Source: Paenibacillus sp.
Lineage (GTDB): Bacteria > Bacillota > Bacilli > Paenibacillales > YIM-B00363
Assembly: GCA_031181325.1 (NCBI GenBank)
Contig: JAPSKX010000035.1
Location: 1-32,492 of the forward strand
Length of the DNA: 32,492 bases
Direction: 5' to 3'
Part shown: one piece after another, positions 9,230 through 17,796 of the stretch
Numbering within the stretch: position 1 is the first letter of the stretch
Layout of the letters: the number at the start of each line of letters is the position of its first letter
Translations under genes and position numbers: made by a program
The notes under the pieces: generated by a model
Database searches by the model: none
What the model was told of the DNA's origin: nothing
The model's input: only the letters and a program-made list of their open reading frames with translations

Positions 9230-10329
9230 TGATACGCTTGTATCCGGAACTGACGACGCCCGCGCCGATCGTGGACTTGGACATTATGGAGCGGAACGTC
9301 GCCGCCATGGCGGCGAAGCTGGCGGAGCGCGGGATCGCGCATCGCCCGCATATCAAGTCGCATAAGTCGGCGGCGATCGCCCGCAAGCAGCTTGAGGCAG
9401 GCGCGATCGGCATCACGACGGCGAAGCTGTCGGAAGCGGAGACGTTCGCCGCGGCGGGGTTTTCTTCGATTCTGGTCGCATACCCTCTGATCGGAGCGGA
9501 TAAGCTGGAGCGGTTCGCCGCGCTGCATGTCAACACCGAGATGATCGCCGCGGTGGACAGCATGACCGGGGCCGAGGGGCTGGCCGCCGTCGGCGTTCGT
9601 ACCGGCAAGCCGGTGCAGGCGCTCGTCGAGATCGACGGCGGGCTGCACCGGGGCGGACGGCAGCCGGGCGAGGACGCGGTTCAATTCGCTTTAGCCGTGC
9701 AGCGGCTGCCGGGCATCGAGGTGGCCGGCGTCATGGGCTATTTCGGTACGATTTACAGCCATCGGGACGCGGCATCGTTGCAGGCCGCAGTTCGCGCGGA
9801 ATCGGACGCGGTCGCGGATACGGTCGCGCGGTTTCGGGCGGCGGGGCTGCCTGTGCGCATCGTCAGCACCGGCTCGACGCCCGCCTCGTTGCATTGCGAA
9901 GCGCTGCAAGGCGTGACGGAGGTGCGCGCGGGGAACTACATTTTCTACGACGCGTCCGGGGTCGGCATGGGTATCGCGACGGAGGAGCAATGCGCGCTGC
10001 GGGTCGTCGCCACGGTCGTCAGCGCGCCGATGGCGGGGCGCGCGACGATCGATGCGGGGACGAAGACGCTGACGAGCGACAAGGCGCAGCATCGCGACGG
10101 TTTCGGCATCGTCGTCGGACGTCCGGATATTCGCATTACGGGGTTGAACGAGGAGCACGGCTACCTGCAATTTCCGCCGGAGGCGGAAGCGCTGCAGGTC
10201 GGCGACCGGGTGGAGATCATTCCGAATCACGCCTGCGTCATCCCGAATTTGACCGATCGGCTGGCCGGCGTGCGGCAGGGCCGGTTCGCGGAGTGGATCG
10301 CCGTCGATGCCCGTGGCTGCAATTATTGA
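9229..10329 (+). CDS. Fold-type III PLP enzyme: D-serine dehydratase (DSD1)/D-threonine aldolase family
   Basis: A 366-residue enzyme with an alanine-racemase-like N-terminal barrel and a C-terminal beta domain. The PLP lysine is K43 in RPHIKSHK. STGSTPAS forms the phosphate-binding loop. The C-terminal metal site appears as PNHAC, with H334 and C336. From memory, vertebrate and yeast D-serine dehydratase bind zinc with a His-x-Cys pair, whereas D-threonine aldolases use a His-x-Asp type pair, so the Cys leans toward dehydratase; this needs checking. Products would be pyruvate and ammonia from D-serine via 2-aminoacrylate, which would explain the neighbouring RidA gene. ATG 9229 overlaps the RidA stop, with GTGGAG just upstream. 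Confidence 0.82.
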   Translation: MIRLYPELTTPAPIVDLDIMERNVAAMAAKLAERGIAHRPHIKSHKSAAIARKQLEAGAIGITTAKLSEAETFAAAGFSSILVAYPLIGADKLERFAALHVNTEMIAAVDSMTGAEGLAAVGVRTGKPVQALVEIDGGLHRGGRQPGEDAVQFALAVQRLPGIEVAGVMGYFGTIYSHRDAASLQAAVRAESDAVADTVARFRAAGLPVRIVSTGSTPASLHCEALQGVTEVRAGNYIFYDASGVGMGIATEEQCALRVVATVVSAPMAGRATIDAGTKTLTSDKAQHRDGFGIVVGRPDIRITGLNEEHGYLQFPPEAEALQVGDRVEIIPNHACVIPNLTDRLAGVRQGRFAEWIAVDARGCNY

Positions 10330-10342
10330 TTCCATTCAGGGC

Positions 10343-11110
10343 TCATTCGCGCTTCGGCTTGCGGGCGACGACGCGAATGCGGCGGTACGGAGCCGTCCAC
10401 GTCCGGGCGGATGCGTCGTACAGCGAAGGGGCGAGCCGTTCTTCGACCGCGCCCTTCGCTTCGGCGGCCTGGCCGTCGCTCATGCCGGCGAAGAAGGACG
10501 CCCCGAACACGTCGAGCCACGCGCGCAGTCCGTCCGGTCCGTCGAGCGCGGTCGGGCGGGCGTACAGCTCGGCGTAAGCGACGTCCCAGCCGACGGATTC
10601 GAGCAGCGACGCGTATTCGCCGACGGACGGGAAATACCACGGGTTGAGCGGCTTCGCATCGATGCCGCGTTCCGCGAGAACGCGCTCGATTCCTTCGGCG
10701 AACGCCGCGACGTTGCCCTTGCCGCCGAACTCGGCGACGAGCCGGCCGCCGGGCTTCACGGCGTCGTACATACAGCTTGCCGCGCCTCGCGCGTCGGTCA
10801 CCCAATGGAGCGCCGCGTTCGAGAACGCGGCGTCTGCTTGTCGCTCCAGCGCGAAGCTTTCGGCCCGCGCGACGCGGAAGTCGAGCGCCGGATGCTTCGC
10901 CTTCGCGCTCTCGATCATCGCGGGCGAGGCGTCGATACCGACGACGGTCGCGCCGGCCTCGGCGATGCGCGCCGCGAGATCGCCGGTGCCGCAGCCGACG
11001 TCGAGCACCGTCTCGCCGGCCTGCGGCTCGAGCAGCCGCACCACATCCGCGCCGTACGCCGACACGAAGCCTAGCTTTCTATCGTACAGCGAAGCGTTCC
11101 AATCGTTCAT
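10343..11110 (-). CDS. Class I SAM-dependent methyltransferase
   Basis: A 255-residue protein with the SAM-binding motif VLDVGCGTGDLAARIAE (about residues 35-51), an acidic end to strand 2 (VVGIDASPAMIE), and DAAFSNAALHWV at motif II/III. The N-terminus MNDWNASLYDRKLGFVSAYGADVV and the C-terminal half (LNPWYFPSVGEYASLLESVGWDV) match the family annotated as trans-aconitate methyltransferase-like or UbiE-like; the substrate is unknown. GAAGGAGTGG precedes the ATG by about ten bases. It converges with the PLP enzyme gene, with only 13 bases between them and no evident terminator. Confidence 0.88.
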   Translation of the reverse strand: MNDWNASLYDRKLGFVSAYGADVVRLLEPQAGETVLDVGCGTGDLAARIAEAGATVVGIDASPAMIESAKAKHPALDFRVARAESFALERQADAAFSNAALHWVTDARGAASCMYDAVKPGGRLVAEFGGKGNVAAFAEGIERVLAERGIDAKPLNPWYFPSVGEYASLLESVGWDVAYAELYARPTALDGPDGLRAWLDVFGASFFAGMSDGQAAEAKGAVEERLAPSLYDASARTWTAPYRRIRVVARKPKRE

Positions 11111-11227
11111 AGGTCTTCCACTCCTTCAAGGGGTATCAGCTTCAGCTTTATGGTAAGGCGTAGACGCGAATAGGTGAAATATATAAATATTATTTACTTT
11201 ATAGGAAATAACAATAAATAAACTCTT
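11111..11227. other. AT-rich divergent intergenic segment
   Basis: This is the upstream region of the minus-strand methyltransferase. A markedly AT-rich block (about 11177-11222) contrasts with the GC-rich surroundings and probably holds promoters in one or both directions. I cannot assign -35/-10 pairs with confidence. Confidence 0.4.
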
Positions 11228-11400
11228 GGTTGGCAATCGCCGGGCGCGTTCGGGCGTGCCTGCACTGCAAAGTGAACCGAGCGAGGTCGGAGGAAGTAAC
11301 GAAAAATGCAGATATGTTGCATTTGTATCGTATGTTTCGGCGATCAACCTCGATATCATGGAGAGACGACCCCCGTTCTTAGGAGCGGGGGTTGTCTTCT
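11228..11400 (+). ncRNA. Predicted structured RNA ending in an intrinsic terminator
   Basis: A long-range stem closes the element: GGTTG (11228-11232) and ATCGCCG (11236-11242) pair with CGGCGAT (11338-11344) and CAACC (11345-11349), twelve base pairs with one 3-base bulge. Inside are four local hairpins: GGCGCG/CGTGCC (11243-11260, one G-T pair), CACT-GCAA-AGTG with a GNRA tetraloop (11263-11274), CCGA/TCGG (11277-11290), and AATGCA/TGCATT (11305-11323). Sixteen bases after the closing stem comes an 11-bp terminator stem (11365-11396). A multi-stem junction plus terminator suggests a riboswitch-like leader or a small RNA. I checked it by eye against the common riboswitch consensus cores I know and found no match. 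The downstream gene is the sensor kinase. Confidence 0.45.
11365..11400 (+). terminator. Intrinsic terminator upstream of the sensor kinase
   Basis: GACGACCCCCG (11365-11375) pairs with CGGGGGTTGTC (11386-11396) with one G-T pair, followed by TTCTAT. No open reading frame precedes it on this strand, so it terminates or attenuates a non-coding transcript. Confidence 0.65.
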
Positions 11401-11497
11401 ATACAACGCGGCAAGAATGAGCCGTTACATCGTCATGCCTTCTGCGCCGGCGGTTCGCATGCGAAAGCGACACGTATCCGAAACGTAATGACGTCTT

Positions 11498-11503
11498 TAT
11501 AAT
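11498..11503 (+). promoter_or_regulatory. Candidate -10 upstream of the sensor kinase
   Basis: TATAAT lies 40 bases before the kinase ATG and immediately before GGAGGG. There is no convincing -35. If used, the transcript would start near the ribosome site, giving a very short leader. Confidence 0.35.
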
Positions 11504-11542
11504 TGGAGGGACGATACTATTCTGCAAGGTGTGAATCCGGCG

Positions 11543-13309
11543 ATGCCGCGGTACAATCTTTTTACGAAAATCGTTACTCTTCTTCTCATTATGTTAGTTC
11601 CGATCGTGGGCTTATATTTCTTCTCGAATCGAACGAGCTCTCAGGTGCTTGAAACGGAGCTGAACCAATCGAATATTAACCAGTTGACGTTCTTTCAAAA
11701 TCAAGTGAGCACGAATATCGATCTGCTTGCGCTATGGCCGAACCTGCTCATCCAAGATCCCGATATCTCGAGCTTCCGCGATATTTTCACCTTCCAGCCT
11801 TATCTTGATCTGAACACGATTACGCTGGTGAAGCGAATTCAGACGAAAATCCGCATTCAGGAAAGCTCGTCGAATTGGCGCAGCCGGCTCTATATTTATT
11901 CGCCCATGCTGAAGCGGGTCGTATCCGTGAACGACGTCCGGGCGTACGACGCGGAGCAGCTGAATCGGACCGTCGCGCAGGGCTGGCACGTGACGCGAAC
12001 CGAAGAGCCGGGCCGGGAGTTCCTATTTTCCTTCTACACGGTTTCGCCGTATGAGACGCTTGGCGGCTCCGGCCGGGCGAACGGCGCGGGCGTCATTATC
12101 GAGGTGAGCTTCGACAGCAGCAACATCGCGGATATGCTGGACAGTTTCAAGAGCGACGGACGGCGCGATCCGGTATTTTACAAGAAGGACGCCGGCATTA
12201 TTTATAACCGTTCGGCGGACCGGCAGCAGGCGGATCGCATGATCGCCGAGCTGGAGAAGGAGCCGCTGCTGCCGAAGGAGAGCCGTACGGTGACGCTGGG
12301 CGGCGAGCGATACCTCGCCTATATCGTGAAGTCGAATACGACGGGCTGGTACCTGATCGACTATATGCCGTTAAGCGACGTACTTCAGCCGATTCGCAGT
12401 TCGAGCCGGTTGTTCTACTTCTCCGTCGCCTGTCTGCTGCTCATGAGCATACTTGCTGCGTATTTCTTCTATGCGCAAGTGCAGGTGCCGATCCGCAAGC
12501 TCGTCAAAGGCTTCCAGAAGCTGAAGAACGGCGATTATTCGATTCGCATGACCCCGAGAGGGAACAGCGAATTCAGCTTCGTGTTTACGCGCTTCAACTC
12601 CATGGTCGCGCAAATCCAGGAGTTGTTCGAGAAGGTATATATGGAGAAGATCCACGTTCGCGAAGCGAAACTCAAGCAGCTGCAGTCCCAGATCAATCCG
12701 CATTTCTTTTATAACTGCTTCTCGTATATCTCGAGCATGGCCAAGTTGAAGAACCACCAGGCCGTCGTCGCGATGTCGGAGAATCTCTCCCGATACTATC
12801 GATATACGACGCGACAGGAGAGAGGCATGGTTCCGCTTGCCGAGGAGTTGGAGTTTGTCGCGAATTATTTGGAAATTCAGAAGATGCGAATGAAGCGGCT
12901 GCAAGGTTCGATCGAGGTGCCGGAGCGTATGAGGAAGCTAGCGATTCCCCCGCTGACGCTGCAGCCGCTTGTCGAGAACGCGGTGCTGCACGGCATCGAA
13001 TCGCAACCGGATTCGGCGTATCTCCGGATTATCGGGGAATGGGACGATACGGTCGCGCGTCTGATCGTGGAGGATAACGGCAAAGGGATGACCGTAAACG
13101 AGCGACGCGAGCTGCACGAGAAGATCCGGCTTCCGATGGACGGGGGGATGGGATGCGGACTCTGGAACGTGTATCAGCGGCTCTCGTTACGGTACGGCGA
13201 AGGCGCGGGCATCGCGTTCGAGGCGTCGGAGCTCGGAGGCCTCAAGGTAGTCCTGGAATGGAATGTCGCGCCGGATCTCGGATCAGGGAGCGGAACGGGC
13301 CATGATTGA
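11543..13309 (+). CDS. YesM-type sensor histidine kinase
   Basis: A 588-residue membrane kinase: helix 1 (about residues 10-28), an extracellular Cache-like sensor region (about 30-285), helix 2 (about 290-312), HAMP (about 315-368), a His_kinase domain with QINPHFFYN (H387), and an ATPase domain with LVENAVLHGI and EDNGKGM. This LytS/YesM architecture senses extracellular carbohydrate signals, often through a binding protein. Start choice is unsettled. GTG 11531 abuts AAGGTG; ATG 11543 lies 11-12 bases after it. The strongest site, GGAGGG (11505-11510), is 8 bases before an in-frame ATT at 11519. It overlaps the response regulator by 8 bases and precedes the galactan transport genes. Confidence 0.92.
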   Translation: MPRYNLFTKIVTLLLIMLVPIVGLYFFSNRTSSQVLETELNQSNINQLTFFQNQVSTNIDLLALWPNLLIQDPDISSFRDIFTFQPYLDLNTITLVKRIQTKIRIQESSSNWRSRLYIYSPMLKRVVSVNDVRAYDAEQLNRTVAQGWHVTRTEEPGREFLFSFYTVSPYETLGGSGRANGAGVIIEVSFDSSNIADMLDSFKSDGRRDPVFYKKDAGIIYNRSADRQQADRMIAELEKEPLLPKESRTVTLGGERYLAYIVKSNTTGWYLIDYMPLSDVLQPIRSSSRLFYFSVACLLLMSILAAYFFYAQVQVPIRKLVKGFQKLKNGDYSIRMTPRGNSEFSFVFTRFNSMVAQIQELFEKVYMEKIHVREAKLKQLQSQINPHFFYNCFSYISSMAKLKNHQAVVAMSENLSRYYRYTTRQERGMVPLAEELEFVANYLEIQKMRMKRLQGSIEVPERMRKLAIPPLTLQPLVENAVLHGIESQPDSAYLRIIGEWDDTVARLIVEDNGKGMTVNERRELHEKIRLPMDGGMGCGLWNVYQRLSLRYGEGAGIAFEASELGGLKVVLEWNVAPDLGSGSGTGHD

Positions 13310-14948
13310 AATCTTGTTGGTGGACGACGAGTCGTATGTGACGGAAAGTCTAGCCCAGACGATCCCGTGGAAGGAATTGCAGATCGAGTGCGTGTATCAG
13401 GCCGATTCGGCCGCGAAGGCGCTGGCTGTGCTGGAAGAACAGAGCGTAGACATCGTCGTGACGGACATCCGCATGCCGGTCATGGACGGGTTGCGCTTGA
13501 TCGAGGCGATCGCGAAGCGATGGCCGCATATCCGCTGCATCCTATTGACGGGGCACTCCGACTTCGACTATGCCAAGCGAGCGATTCAACTCCAGGCGTT
13601 CGACTATATTCTTAAGCCGGTCGTCGACGCCGAATTCATCGCCAGCGTAGCGAATGCGATCGAATCGCTGCGCGACGAGTGGAGCGAAGCCGAGAAATAC
13701 CATCGGCTGCTGCACAGCCGTAAGTCGGACATTACGGTGCTTCGATCCAGTCTGCTTCACGACCTGCTGCTCGGCCGCAAGCTGCTCAACAAAACCATTA
13801 CGGAGAAGGCGGAGCAATACGAAATAAAGCTCAAGGTCGACGAGTTCGCCGTCATGATGCTGATTCAGATGGGCCATTATTTCCGCGCCATGGATCATCA
13901 CTCCGTCGCCCTGATGGAATTCGCCGTCGGCAATATCGCGGAAGAAGTGTTCGGCGGCGCATTCGAGGTGTGGCACGGCAGGGCGCCGCATGATTGCCTC
14001 GCGCTGATCGCGCAGATGAAGGAGGAGCCTCACCGGACGATTCGGAAGCGGAAGGATTACGAGTCGGCGAGACGGGCGCTCCTCGAGGAGCACGCGCATG
14101 TGCTGCAGAAGCATGTGAGCAATTACTTGAAAGGCGAGATTTCTCTCGTCATTACGGATTGGTTCGCGTTCCCCGAGGAGCTGCCGGGCGCGTATCGCGC
14201 GGGACTCGGCGCGATGCTGCTGCATGCGGACGAGGAGCGGACGGTGACGTTCCTGGAAGATCGCAAGGCGAACGCGGCCGCCGGCGAAACGCCGTCGATC
14301 AAGTCGGTCGAAAGCTTGTATAAGCCGCCGACGCTCATCCACCTGCTTGAATCCAAGCAGTGGGACGCGGCGCGCGTGAAGATCGAGGACGTGATGTCGG
14401 ATCTCGGGAAGGCGAGAGCGCCTCGGGAGCTTCTGTACGAGGTGTTCTTGTCGGTAACGAACGCGTTCATGTATATGGCCCATAAACAAGGGCTGTTCAT
14501 CGCGGAAATCGATCAGGCGGGCGTGGACTTCCTGCTCGATCAGAACATGGTGCATTCGACGGACAAGCTGAGGAATTGGTCGCTCGGCATGCTCGAGAAG
14601 CTGAAGGCGGAGCTGTCGGCCGGGGAGCGGTACGCGAAGAGCTATATCGTAAAGCAGGTGCAGGAGATCGTCACCGGGGAGCTCGGTCGGGACATCTCGG
14701 TGAAGGCGATCGCCGACCGCGTCTATTTGCATCCCGTCTACTTGTCGAAAATGTATAAGGCGGAAACCGGCGAAAGTCTCGGCGACTATATTATACGTAT
14801 GCGTATGGATCGGGCTCATTATTTGCTCAAGCATACGAATAAGAAGATTTACGAGATTACAAACGAACTCGGCTATCAAAACCCGCAATATTTCAGCAAA
14901 ATGTTCAAAAAGTTCTATGGGATGACGCCCAACGAATTCCGGGACTGA
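13302..14948 (+). CDS. YesN-type response regulator with AraC DNA-binding domain
   Basis: A 548-residue regulator. The receiver domain (residues 1-120) has the acidic pair D8/D9, phospho-acceptor D55 (VVTDIRMPVMDG) and K105 (ILKPV). A long central region without a named domain (about 130-440) is usual for this family. The C-terminal 100 residues form an AraC helix-turn-helix pair (ISVKAIADRVYLHPVYLSKMYK and IYEITNELGYQNPQYFSKMFKK). It is expected to be phosphorylated by the preceding kinase and to activate the adjacent binding-protein/permease/GH53 operon. The ATG at 13302 lies inside the kinase gene's end, with GGGAG eleven bases upstream. Confidence 0.94.
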   Translation: MIEILLVDDESYVTESLAQTIPWKELQIECVYQADSAAKALAVLEEQSVDIVVTDIRMPVMDGLRLIEAIAKRWPHIRCILLTGHSDFDYAKRAIQLQAFDYILKPVVDAEFIASVANAIESLRDEWSEAEKYHRLLHSRKSDITVLRSSLLHDLLLGRKLLNKTITEKAEQYEIKLKVDEFAVMMLIQMGHYFRAMDHHSVALMEFAVGNIAEEVFGGAFEVWHGRAPHDCLALIAQMKEEPHRTIRKRKDYESARRALLEEHAHVLQKHVSNYLKGEISLVITDWFAFPEELPGAYRAGLGAMLLHADEERTVTFLEDRKANAAAGETPSIKSVESLYKPPTLIHLLESKQWDAARVKIEDVMSDLGKARAPRELLYEVFLSVTNAFMYMAHKQGLFIAEIDQAGVDFLLDQNMVHSTDKLRNWSLGMLEKLKAELSAGERYAKSYIVKQVQEIVTGELGRDISVKAIADRVYLHPVYLSKMYKAETGESLGDYIIRMRMDRAHYLLKHTNKKIYEITNELGYQNPQYFSKMFKKFYGMTPNEFRD

Positions 14949-15015
14949 CCGCATGATCTTGCGAAAGGTGCTGAAATGTTCGCATCGCGACATAGGCTGT
15001 CATTCCGGGCCCCTC

Positions 15016-15021
15016 TATAAT
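15016..15021 (+). promoter_or_regulatory. Candidate -10 of the galactan transport operon
   Basis: TATAAT lies 37 bases before the binding-protein ATG. No -35 near consensus is present, which fits a promoter that depends on an activator such as the adjacent AraC-type regulator. Confidence 0.45.
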
Positions 15022-15057
15022 TAGAAATGCAGATGATACGAAGGGGGAACGACGAAA

Positions 15058-16767
15058 ATGGAAGCCTTTACGAGAAAAGGGATATCCGCCTCAGTCGCAT
15101 TCGCCGCAGCGTTCACGCTGCTCGCCGGTTGCACGGGCAACGGCGCGGGAGGCGGTTCGAGCGCGACTGCCGATCCGCCGGATTCCGCAAGCGCGCAGGA
15201 GTCGGCCGTAGAGAGCGCCGGCGGAGAGTTGAAGGAAACATACGACCCGCCGGTAACGATCACCACGGCTTGGGGCGTGGACCCGGCGCTTAAATTCAAG
15301 AACGGGGAGACGATCGAAAATAACGTCGCCACGAAGTGGGCGCTCGACAAGTTCGGCATTGACATCAAGTCCCTCTGGTCGGTGACGGATACGAACGGCG
15401 CTTTCGCGACGAAGCTCCGTCTGACGATGTCCTCCGGGCAGAAGATGCCGGACGTGCTCGTCGTAGGCGACAAGCTGCTCGAGCAGGACTTGATCGACTC
15501 GGGTATATTCCAAGAAGCGGGTACGTTGTTCGATAAGTACGCTTCGGACACTTGGAAGACTGCGATGGAACTCGACCCGCACGTGTGGGATCCATATATA
15601 CGAGACGGGAAGCGGATGGGCATTCCGATTTTAGATTACGCTTACAACCATGACTACTTATTATGGATCCGGCAAGATTGGTTAGACAAGCTTGGACTGC
15701 AAGCGCCGAAGACGATCGACGAACTCGAGACAGTCATGGACGCGTTCAAAAATAACAACCCCGACGGCTTGAAGCCGGAGGAGGTTACGCCGCTCAGCAT
15801 CGGCTTTAAGGATACGCTGAGAACGTGGATGGGCTCCCCGTCCTGGTTGTTCGGCGCATACGGCACCATCCCGAACCAATGGAACGTCGCTGAGGACGGA
15901 TCCCTCGAGTACGGCTCGACGAATCCTGCGATGAAGCAGGGTCTTGCCAAACTGAAGGAGTGGCGCGAGAAGGGCTACATTCCTCAGGAAGTGGCGTTAT
16001 GGGACGCGAATAAGACGGCGGAACCGGCCGTTGCGGGCACCGCCGGCATCATCCCCGGACCTTACTGGATGAGCGGATGGCCGTTGGGCGATACGGCGAT
16101 CGTTCCGGAAGGAGCCTGGAAGCCTCACGCGATCCCGGCCGGCCCGGACGGCACGGCGGGACGCCACGGTACGCACTTCACGAACGGCGTCATTCTGATC
16201 AATAAGGACATGGAACATCCGGAGGCGCTCTTCACGTACCAAAACTATGTCTATGATCATCTCGCGAATCCGCCGGCCGGCAGCCCTTACGAGATCGGCC
16301 TGTTCAAGGGATACGACTATGACATCGACGAGAATGGAGAGCCGGTTTACGGGGACGATATCGAAGGCGGCACCGTCAACGTCGTGAGATATTTGCTGGT
16401 CCGCGACGGCGCGCGCATTCCGGACGCGCAGATGAAGGCGCTGTTGAACCTCGCGGACGGCAAAGAGCCGTCGACGCGACTGGAGAAGGAAGTAGCGAAC
16501 AACTACGGCGTCGAAACGCCGGGGGCGGCGAAGGTGTTGTTGTCGCAGGAAGGCATTTCATACAAAAACATGTTTACCGGTCCGCCGACGGAGACGATGA
16601 AGTCGAAGCTCGATTACTTGAACAAGCTGGAAAACCAGACGTTCAACGAAATCATATACGGTCAGAAGCCGATCGACGCGTTCGATGCTTTCGTTCAGTC
16701 CTGGATGTCCGGGGGCGGCGCGGACATTACGAGGGAAGTGAACGAATGGTACGCTAATATCAAATAG
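15058..16767 (+). CDS. Extracellular sugar-binding lipoprotein of an LplA-type ABC importer
   Basis: A 569-residue lipoprotein with a signal peptide ending in the lipobox LLAGC (C25 lipidated), then a low-complexity G/S/A linker to about residue 50. The mature part has features of large Paenibacillus solute-binding proteins, such as MPDVLVVGDKLLEQDLIDSG, a RQDWLDKLGLQAPKTIDELE segment and GIIPGPYWMSGWP. It should capture an oligosaccharide outside the membrane and pass it to the two permeases downstream. Its neighbours suggest galacto-oligosaccharides. AAGGGGGA sits ten bases before the ATG. A hairpin follows the stop, which may favour expression of this protein over the permeases. Confidence 0.9.
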   Translation: MEAFTRKGISASVAFAAAFTLLAGCTGNGAGGGSSATADPPDSASAQESAVESAGGELKETYDPPVTITTAWGVDPALKFKNGETIENNVATKWALDKFGIDIKSLWSVTDTNGAFATKLRLTMSSGQKMPDVLVVGDKLLEQDLIDSGIFQEAGTLFDKYASDTWKTAMELDPHVWDPYIRDGKRMGIPILDYAYNHDYLLWIRQDWLDKLGLQAPKTIDELETVMDAFKNNNPDGLKPEEVTPLSIGFKDTLRTWMGSPSWLFGAYGTIPNQWNVAEDGSLEYGSTNPAMKQGLAKLKEWREKGYIPQEVALWDANKTAEPAVAGTAGIIPGPYWMSGWPLGDTAIVPEGAWKPHAIPAGPDGTAGRHGTHFTNGVILINKDMEHPEALFTYQNYVYDHLANPPAGSPYEIGLFKGYDYDIDENGEPVYGDDIEGGTVNVVRYLLVRDGARIPDAQMKALLNLADGKEPSTRLEKEVANNYGVETPGAAKVLLSQEGISYKNMFTGPPTETMKSKLDYLNKLENQTFNEIIYGQKPIDAFDAFVQSWMSGGGADITREVNEWYANIK

Positions 16768-16779
16768 GGTATCGAAGCA

Positions 16780-16812
16780 GGAGCGGTCCGCGAGCGGTCC
16801 GCTTCTTCTCTT
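16780..16812 (+). terminator. Intra-operon hairpin, possible partial terminator
   Basis: GGAGCGG (16780-16786) pairs with CCGCTTC (16799-16805) with one G-T pair, followed by TTCTCTTCC. It lies between the binding protein and first permease genes. The T tract is broken by C, so it may be a leaky terminator or an mRNA-stabilising stem. Confidence 0.45.
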
Positions 16813-16885
16813 CCCGGCGCGAACCGGCGGAGGAGGCGGTCGCCGTCGACCCATTTCCACTATTAACCGTTAGGGGGAGCCTATT

Positions 16886-17782
16886 TTGAAAGGATTCGCG
16901 CGCAATTGGCAGTTCCACGTTATGATCCTGCCTTCCCTGCTCTTCGTAGCCGTGTTCGCTTATTTGCCGATGGGCGGTATCGTAATGGCGTTCCAAGATT
17001 TCAAACCGTGGCTCGGCATCGGCGGCTCGGCCTGGGTAGGCTGGGATAACTTTACGTATTTGTTCGAGAGACAAGACAGCGTAGAGGTAATAATGAACAC
17101 GCTCATTATCGCGTCGCTCAAGATCTTATTCAACCTCGCCGCGCCGTTCGCGTTCGCGATCTTCCTGAACGAGGTCCGACTGCGGCTCTTCAAGAGCGCT
17201 GTACAGACGCTCGTGTATCTGCCTCACTTTCTGTCCTGGGTTATCCTCGGAGGCGTTCTGCTCAACATCTTGTCGACCGACGGCGGCTTCGTGAACCGCT
17301 ACCTGTCGTCGTGGTTCGGCATCGAGCCGATCTTCTTCCTCGGCGACCCGCAATGGTTCCGCTTCACCGTCATCGTCTCCGAGGTGTGGAAGGAGTTCGG
17401 CTTCGGCACGATCGTCTTCCTCGCCGCGCTCGCCAACGTCAACCCGGCGTTATACGAGGCGGCCGAAGTCGACGGGGCGACCCGCCTCCAGCAGACGCTG
17501 TACATTACGATCCCCGCGATGCTGCCGATTACGATCGTCGTCGGTACATTGTCGCTCGGGAATATTCTGAACGCCGGCTTCGACCAAATTTTCAATCTAT
17601 ACAACCCGCTCGTCTATAAGACCGGCGACATTATCGATACATTCGTATATCGTACCGCCCTGCTGAACGGGGAGATGGGCTTCGGTACCGCCATCGGATT
17701 ATTCAAGTCCGTCATCAGCATGGTCTTGATCTTCGTATCGTATCGGTTGGCCTATAAGCTGGCGAACTATCGGATCTTCTAG
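16886..17782 (+). CDS. ABC transporter permease, LplB type (carbohydrate uptake family 1)
   Basis: A 298-residue permease with six predicted helices. It starts MKGFARNWQFHVMILPSLLFVAVFAYLPMGGIVMAFQDFKP, an LplB-family N-terminus, and has the cytoplasmic EAA loop YEAAEVDGATRLQQTLYITIPAM that docks on the ATPase. The start codon is TTG, six bases after GGGGGAG; this spacing supports it. It forms the channel with the next gene. No ATPase gene is present in this operon, so a shared MsmX-type ATPase encoded elsewhere is probably used, as in Bacillus relatives. Confidence 0.93.
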   Translation: MKGFARNWQFHVMILPSLLFVAVFAYLPMGGIVMAFQDFKPWLGIGGSAWVGWDNFTYLFERQDSVEVIMNTLIIASLKILFNLAAPFAFAIFLNEVRLRLFKSAVQTLVYLPHFLSWVILGGVLLNILSTDGGFVNRYLSSWFGIEPIFFLGDPQWFRFTVIVSEVWKEFGFGTIVFLAALANVNPALYEAAEVDGATRLQQTLYITIPAMLPITIVVGTLSLGNILNAGFDQIFNLYNPLVYKTGDIIDTFVYRTALLNGEMGFGTAIGLFKSVISMVLIFVSYRLAYKLANYRIF

Positions 17783-17796
17783 GGGAGGCGCTGCGC

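Noticed and set aside
11228-11400. Assignment of the structured RNA to c-di-GMP, SAM, T-box, cobalamin, TPP, FMN or SRP RNA
   Set aside because: None of the conserved core motifs I know for these classes is present in the right order.
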